A stretch of 64,000 nt of DNA from Streptomyces coffeae (GTDB lineage: Bacteria > Actinomycetota > Actinomycetes > Streptomycetales > Streptomycetaceae): positions 62,001 through 126,000 of the forward strand of contig NZ_JAERRF010000012.1 in assembly GCF_016741875.1 (NCBI RefSeq). The letters are read 5' to 3'. The stretch's first letter is position 1; every line of letters begins with the position of its first letter. Made by a program: the position numbers and the translations under genes. The notes beneath the pieces are model-generated. The model did not search any database and was not told the DNA's origin. It saw only the letters and a program-made list of their open reading frames with translations. This document shows positions 60,827 to 64,000 of the stretch, one piece after another.

Positions 60827-61815
60827 TCGAGCCAGCCCAGTTCGTGCGCGCGCACCCCCGCCTGGAAGCGGCTGGTGGCGTTGAGCTTGTCCATCAGATC
60901 AGCGGTGATCCGGCGCAAGGTACGTATGGATACACCCAGTTCACGGGCGATGGCCTCGTCCTTGAGTCCGGCGTTGAGCATCTGGAGCACCGTGAACTGC
61001 TGGGTGTCCAGCGGTGGGGCGGTCTGCTCGCGGCCGGTGTCGGGGCACACCCTGTCGAGCGGTGTCGCCGAGTGCCAGCAGTGCTCGAAGACCCGGCGCA
61101 GCAGATGGGTGATGAGCGGGCCGCGGGTGACCAGGGCGGCCGCTTGGTCGGCGTTGCCGGGGGCCGGGGTGAAGGCCATCACGTCGTCGACCACGATCAG
61201 CCGGAAGGGGATGGTGGGGGCCAGCCGGATCTCCGCGCCGATGGCCTGGAGTTCGCGCAGATAGCGCAGACCGTGCGGGATGCGGCTGGTGGAGGCCAGG
61301 TGGATCGTGCGCATGGCCACCCCGCGCTTGATGACGCGCTGGTTGCGGGCGATACGGTCCCGGGTCCGGCTCTCGATCACCGGACCGGGCTGCATACTCA
61401 GGACCTCGTTGACCGCGATCTCGGCGGAGTCCTCCAGTACCTCCGAGATCCTGTCCATCCCGGTGATCAGTTCCGCCGGGGCCAGGCTCCGCTGGTCGTG
61501 GTACTGGTCGGCCAGTTCGGTGCACAGCAGCCGGATCGACTTGCGCAGCCGTACGGTGTCGGCCAGCCACATATCGGCCGACTCCTCGGCCAGGAGCGCC
61601 AGTCTGGCCAGCGCCTTCTCGGTGGAGACGGTGGCGAGCCGGCCGGAGCCCGCGTCGGTGAGCAGCCCGACCTCACGCAGCAGATCGGTCGCTTCGCGGC
61701 AGGTGTCCGGGTCGAGGCTGGTGCGCTCACTTAACTCGCCCAGCTTCAGTGCCGGTTCCTTCAGCATGTTCCGATACAGGTCCGCAAGCACTTTTCGGTC
61801 CTCTTCGATATCCAC
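60784..61815 (-). CDS. LuxR-type transcriptional regulator with TTA codon
   Basis: 343 residues from GTG 61815 with AAGGGGG upstream. N-terminal TrmB/helix-turn-helix-like region (LKLGELSERTSLDPDTCREATDLLREVGLLT), a phospholipase-D-like central part, and a C-terminal LuxR helix-turn-helix (QFTVLQMLNAGLKDEAIARELGVSIRTLRRITADLMDKLNATSRFQAGVRA). Codon 28 is TTA (61732-61734), so translation depends on the bldA tRNA, as for many cluster-situated activators. It is divergent from the small frame at 61999 and the adenylation gene, the start of a probable biosynthetic cluster continuing past the window. Confidence 0.88.
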   Translation of the reverse strand: MDIEEDRKVLADLYRNMLKEPALKLGELSERTSLDPDTCREATDLLREVGLLTDAGSGRLATVSTEKALARLALLAEESADMWLADTVRLRKSIRLLCTELADQYHDQRSLAPAELITGMDRISEVLEDSAEIAVNEVLSMQPGPVIESRTRDRIARNQRVIKRGVAMRTIHLASTSRIPHGLRYLRELQAIGAEIRLAPTIPFRLIVVDDVMAFTPAPGNADQAAALVTRGPLITHLLRRVFEHCWHSATPLDRVCPDTGREQTAPPLDTQQFTVLQMLNAGLKDEAIARELGVSIRTLRRITADLMDKLNATSRFQAGVRAHELGWLDHSAGTTANSPSAM

Positions 61816-61998
61816 GTGAACCCCCTTGCGGAAAAGTGGAATGAATCATTTTGCTGGCCCATGTGCGTCACGTCCCTTGTCGGCCAGCCTTGGTCACTTT
61901 ACTGGGCTTTTTTCCGACAGCAGAGTTGTTCCCCAGGCAGCTTCCTCGCGGGATCTCATCGCGGGGGAGCGGATCGGTTGAAAGGAGTGCAGAGGGAC

Positions 61999-62178
61999 AT
62001 GGCAAGAGGGACTGCATACGGATCCGCCGGTGAGGCGGGACGTATGAAACGGGGGACGGTCAAGAGATCATCGGCCGGAGCGGCGGCGGGCACGCCGTAC
62101 GCCACGGTCGCGGGGCAGCGGGGGGAAAACGCTTCCTGGGCGCGCCCGGATGGCGGGGACGACTTCGAGTGGGGCTGA
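61999..62178 (+). CDS. Possible small peptide of 59 residues (precursor-like)
   Basis: ATG 61999 with AAAGGAG and AGAGGG in the preceding 15 bases. The product has a basic, glycine- and alanine-rich N-terminal half (MARGTAYGSAGEAGRMKRG) and ends in an acidic, aromatic tail (WARPDGGDDFEWG). The layout recalls ribosomal-peptide precursors or small regulatory proteins, but there is no known leader motif and no recognisable modifying enzyme in view. It lies between a bldA-dependent regulator and an adenylation enzyme. Could be a chance frame. Confidence 0.4.
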   Translation: MARGTAYGSAGEAGRMKRGTVKRSSAGAAAGTPYATVAGQRGENASWARPDGGDDFEWG

Positions 62179-62367
62179 TCGCGCCGCGCGGCTGAGACCG
62201 CGGCAACACCTTTCCGGCCATTGGGGTGCCGGCCCGGATTCAGATAGGCACCCATGTCAATTGTTCGGCGCTCAACATCCTGGCATTCCTTGACGCCGGG
62301 TGCTGAATTCGCCTGCCCCTTCCGCCGTTTCCCTTGCACGCGACCGCGTGCCGAGGAGGTCAGCCCC

Positions 62368-63975
62368 ATGTCGAGTTGTCTGCCTGCGCGCATCGTGCGG
62401 CACGCGGCACACCACCCTGACGCACCCGCCCTGTTCTGGCACGGGAACACCACCGGTTACGGCGAGCTGACCGCCATGGCCGGCCGGGCGGCCACGTGGA
62501 TCGCGGCACACCACGGCGGTGCCGCGGCCCCCGGGCCGGGTTCCGGAGAGCGGCCGCGGCCCCTGGCCCTGGTCGCGAAGAAGTCACCCGAGGCCGTGGC
62601 GGTGGTGCTCGCCTGTCTGCTGCTGCGCCGTCCCCTCCTCATCGCCTCCGCGGACCTCGGCGCGGAAGCGCTGTCCGCCCTGCTGGTGTCGGCCGGGGCC
62701 ACGCGGCTGCCGGCCCCCGCGGAGCTCACCGCGAGCCCCGGCGAGGGCGCCCCGCCCGTCCCCTCCGCGCCGTACCCGGCCACGGGCGACCCCGACGACA
62801 TCGCTCTGCTGCTGACCACGTCGGGCTCCACCGGCATCCCCAAAATCGCACCGGTCACCTTCGGCGCGCTCGACCGCTTCACCGCGTGGGCGGCCGGTCA
62901 CTTCGGCCTCGACGCGCGGACGACCGTGCTCAACCACGCCCCCCTCAACTTCGACCTGTGCCTCTTCGACATCTGGACGACGCTCGGCAGCGGCGGCTGT
63001 GCCGCCCTGGTGGACCAGGACCTCGCCGTCAACCCGGCCCATCTGGAGGGGATCCTGCGCGCACGGCCCGTCCACGTGGTCCAGGGGGTGCCCCTGCTCC
63101 ACGCTCTGCTCGCCCGGACCGCCGCGGGCGGTGACGCCTCCCACCTCGCCCCGGTCCGGCACGTCCTGATCACCGGTGACGCCATCTCCGGACCGGCCTT
63201 CGCCGCCCTGCCGCCGCTCTTCCCGCGGGCGCGCTTCCACAACGTCTACGGCTGCACCGAGACCAACGACAGCTTCGTCCACGAGATCGACCCCCAGGAC
63301 CCCATGCCGCACGGCGCACTGCCCCTCGGCCGGCCCGTGGCGGGCACCCGCGCGTGGATCCGCACCGAGGACGGCGGGGTGCTGCACGGCCCCGGACGCG
63401 GTGAACTCGTGGTGCGCACCCCCTTCCAGACCCCCGGCTACCTCGGCGCCGCCCCCGCCGTCAGCCCCTTCGTCCCGCATCCGCAGGACCAGGACGGCGG
63501 TCCCTGCTACCGCACCGGCGACCTGGTGCGCCGGCACCCCGACGGCACGCTGACCCTGGAGGGCCGCCGGGACTTCGTGGTGAAGGTGCGCGGCGTCCGC
63601 GTCAACACCGCCGAGGTCGAGGCCGCCCTGTGCGCGCACGACGGGATCGAGGAGGCCGCGGTCCTCGCGCTCCCCGACGACGAGGCCGGGAAGGTGCTGC
63701 ACGCGGTCGTGCGCCGGGCACCCGCGGCCACTCTCGACAGCCTCACCCTCCGCCACTACCTCGGGCAGCGGCTGCCCCGCGCCGCGCTGCCCCGGACCGT
63801 GCGCTGGTCCGGTGAGCCGCTGCCCCGCACCTCCACCGGAAAGCTCGACCGGACCGCGCTGACGGACGTCCTGGGCCCCGGGCCGTCCGTCCCCCGTGCG
63901 CCCGCGGCCGTCGGCGCGCCCGCCGCCCGCCTGTCCGCGGACATCCGCCGTATCAGCCAAGGAACCGGAGACTGA
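62368..63975 (+). CDS. Free-standing adenylation enzyme (AMP-binding family)
   Basis: 535 residues from ATG 62368 with GAGGAGGT about eight bases upstream; an earlier in-frame ATG (62254) lacks one. Adenylation core motifs: LLLTTSGSTGIPK (A3), NFDLCLFDIW (A4-like), NVYGCTETND (A5), CYRTGDLVRR (A7), GRRDFVVKVRGVRVNTAEVE (A8) and PRTSTGKLDR (A10, with the catalytic Lys). No condensation or carrier domain is attached. Such enzymes load an amino or aryl acid onto a separate carrier protein. Probably the first biosynthetic gene of the cluster controlled by the LuxR-type regulator; the stop is two bases before the next ATG. Confidence 0.87.
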   Translation: MSSCLPARIVRHAAHHPDAPALFWHGNTTGYGELTAMAGRAATWIAAHHGGAAAPGPGSGERPRPLALVAKKSPEAVAVVLACLLLRRPLLIASADLGAEALSALLVSAGATRLPAPAELTASPGEGAPPVPSAPYPATGDPDDIALLLTTSGSTGIPKIAPVTFGALDRFTAWAAGHFGLDARTTVLNHAPLNFDLCLFDIWTTLGSGGCAALVDQDLAVNPAHLEGILRARPVHVVQGVPLLHALLARTAAGGDASHLAPVRHVLITGDAISGPAFAALPPLFPRARFHNVYGCTETNDSFVHEIDPQDPMPHGALPLGRPVAGTRAWIRTEDGGVLHGPGRGELVVRTPFQTPGYLGAAPAVSPFVPHPQDQDGGPCYRTGDLVRRHPDGTLTLEGRRDFVVKVRGVRVNTAEVEAALCAHDGIEEAAVLALPDDEAGKVLHAVVRRAPAATLDSLTLRHYLGQRLPRAALPRTVRWSGEPLPRTSTGKLDRTALTDVLGPGPSVPRAPAAVGAPAARLSADIRRISQGTGD

Positions 63976-63977
63976 CC

Positions 63978-64000
63978 ATGGCCCGCACCACGCAGATCAA
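63978..64000 (+). CDS. Start of next gene, cut by window end
   Basis: ATG 63978 two bases after the adenylation gene stop, with CGGAGACTGACC just before it. Only MARTTQI can be read. A short spacer implies the same operon; function cannot be told. Confidence 0.55.

Overview
The window is a chromosomal segment of a Streptomyces or close relative. The signs are very high GC, frequent GTG and TTG starts, long spurious open frames opposite real genes, Streptomyces-type small families such as a DUF6480-like protein, and two genes carrying the rare TTA codon. I see no rRNA, tRNA, CRISPR array, insertion sequence, prophage gene or origin.

Layout. 1-2841: secreted hydrolases, namely two paralogous trypsin-like proteases flanking a secreted amidase-type protein. 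3081-8000: a glycoside hydrolase family 65 phosphorylase, a CBS-BON protein and a nitroreductase with a fused DUF1918 domain; this combination recalls hypoxia/dormancy gene sets of actinobacteria. 8198-9893: an unfamiliar two-gene unit of a small two-lobed protein and a ThiF/MoeB-type adenylyltransferase. 9927-18663 (all minus strand): the most interesting block, an isonitrile (isocyanide) synthase of the PvcA/DIT1 family, a cytochrome P450 whose conserved I-helix threonine is proline, a glutamine-dependent asparagine-synthase-like amidotransferase and an exporter, with a metallophore-type ABC importer directly upstream whose binding lipoprotein has a methionine-rich stretch. The enzymes fit a tyrosine-derived, amidated, phenol-coupled isonitrile of hazimycin type. 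Metal (copper) capture and re-uptake is a hypothesis. 18792-22552: an XRE/MmyB regulator divergent from an MFS exporter, then two minor genes. 22627-26984: a MarR regulator with a clear palindromic operator and a four-gene degradative operon (SDR, amidohydrolase, acyl-CoA ligase, MaoC hydratase).

27007-30443: a haloperoxidase-like hydrolase, a secreted necrosis-inducing (NLP) protein with the full GHRHDWE signature and a TTA third codon, a ParA-like ATPase with a small membrane partner, and a VOC protein. 30572-47701: a LysR regulator, then a complete trans-4-hydroxy-L-proline module: peptide ABC importer, aminopeptidase P, three-subunit D-hydroxyproline dehydrogenase, DapA-type deaminase, hydroxyproline epimerase, semialdehyde dehydrogenase, GntR regulator and a proline-iminopeptidase-like enzyme. 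A shared motif near TGTGAAATTGTACT lies at four promoters of this module and probably marks the GntR regulon. The picture is uptake of collagen-like peptides, release of hydroxyproline and conversion to 2-oxoglutarate.

47797-60826: mixed genes, including an M6-like metalloprotease, an LLM monooxygenase, a secreted hydrolase, a two-component system divergent from a Tat-exported FAD oxidase, propionyl-CoA synthetase, and a MocR regulator divergent from a LysE exporter. 60784-64000: apparently the left edge of another secondary-metabolite cluster, with a TTA-containing LuxR-type regulator, a possible 59-residue peptide gene, a free-standing adenylation enzyme and a following gene cut by the window end.
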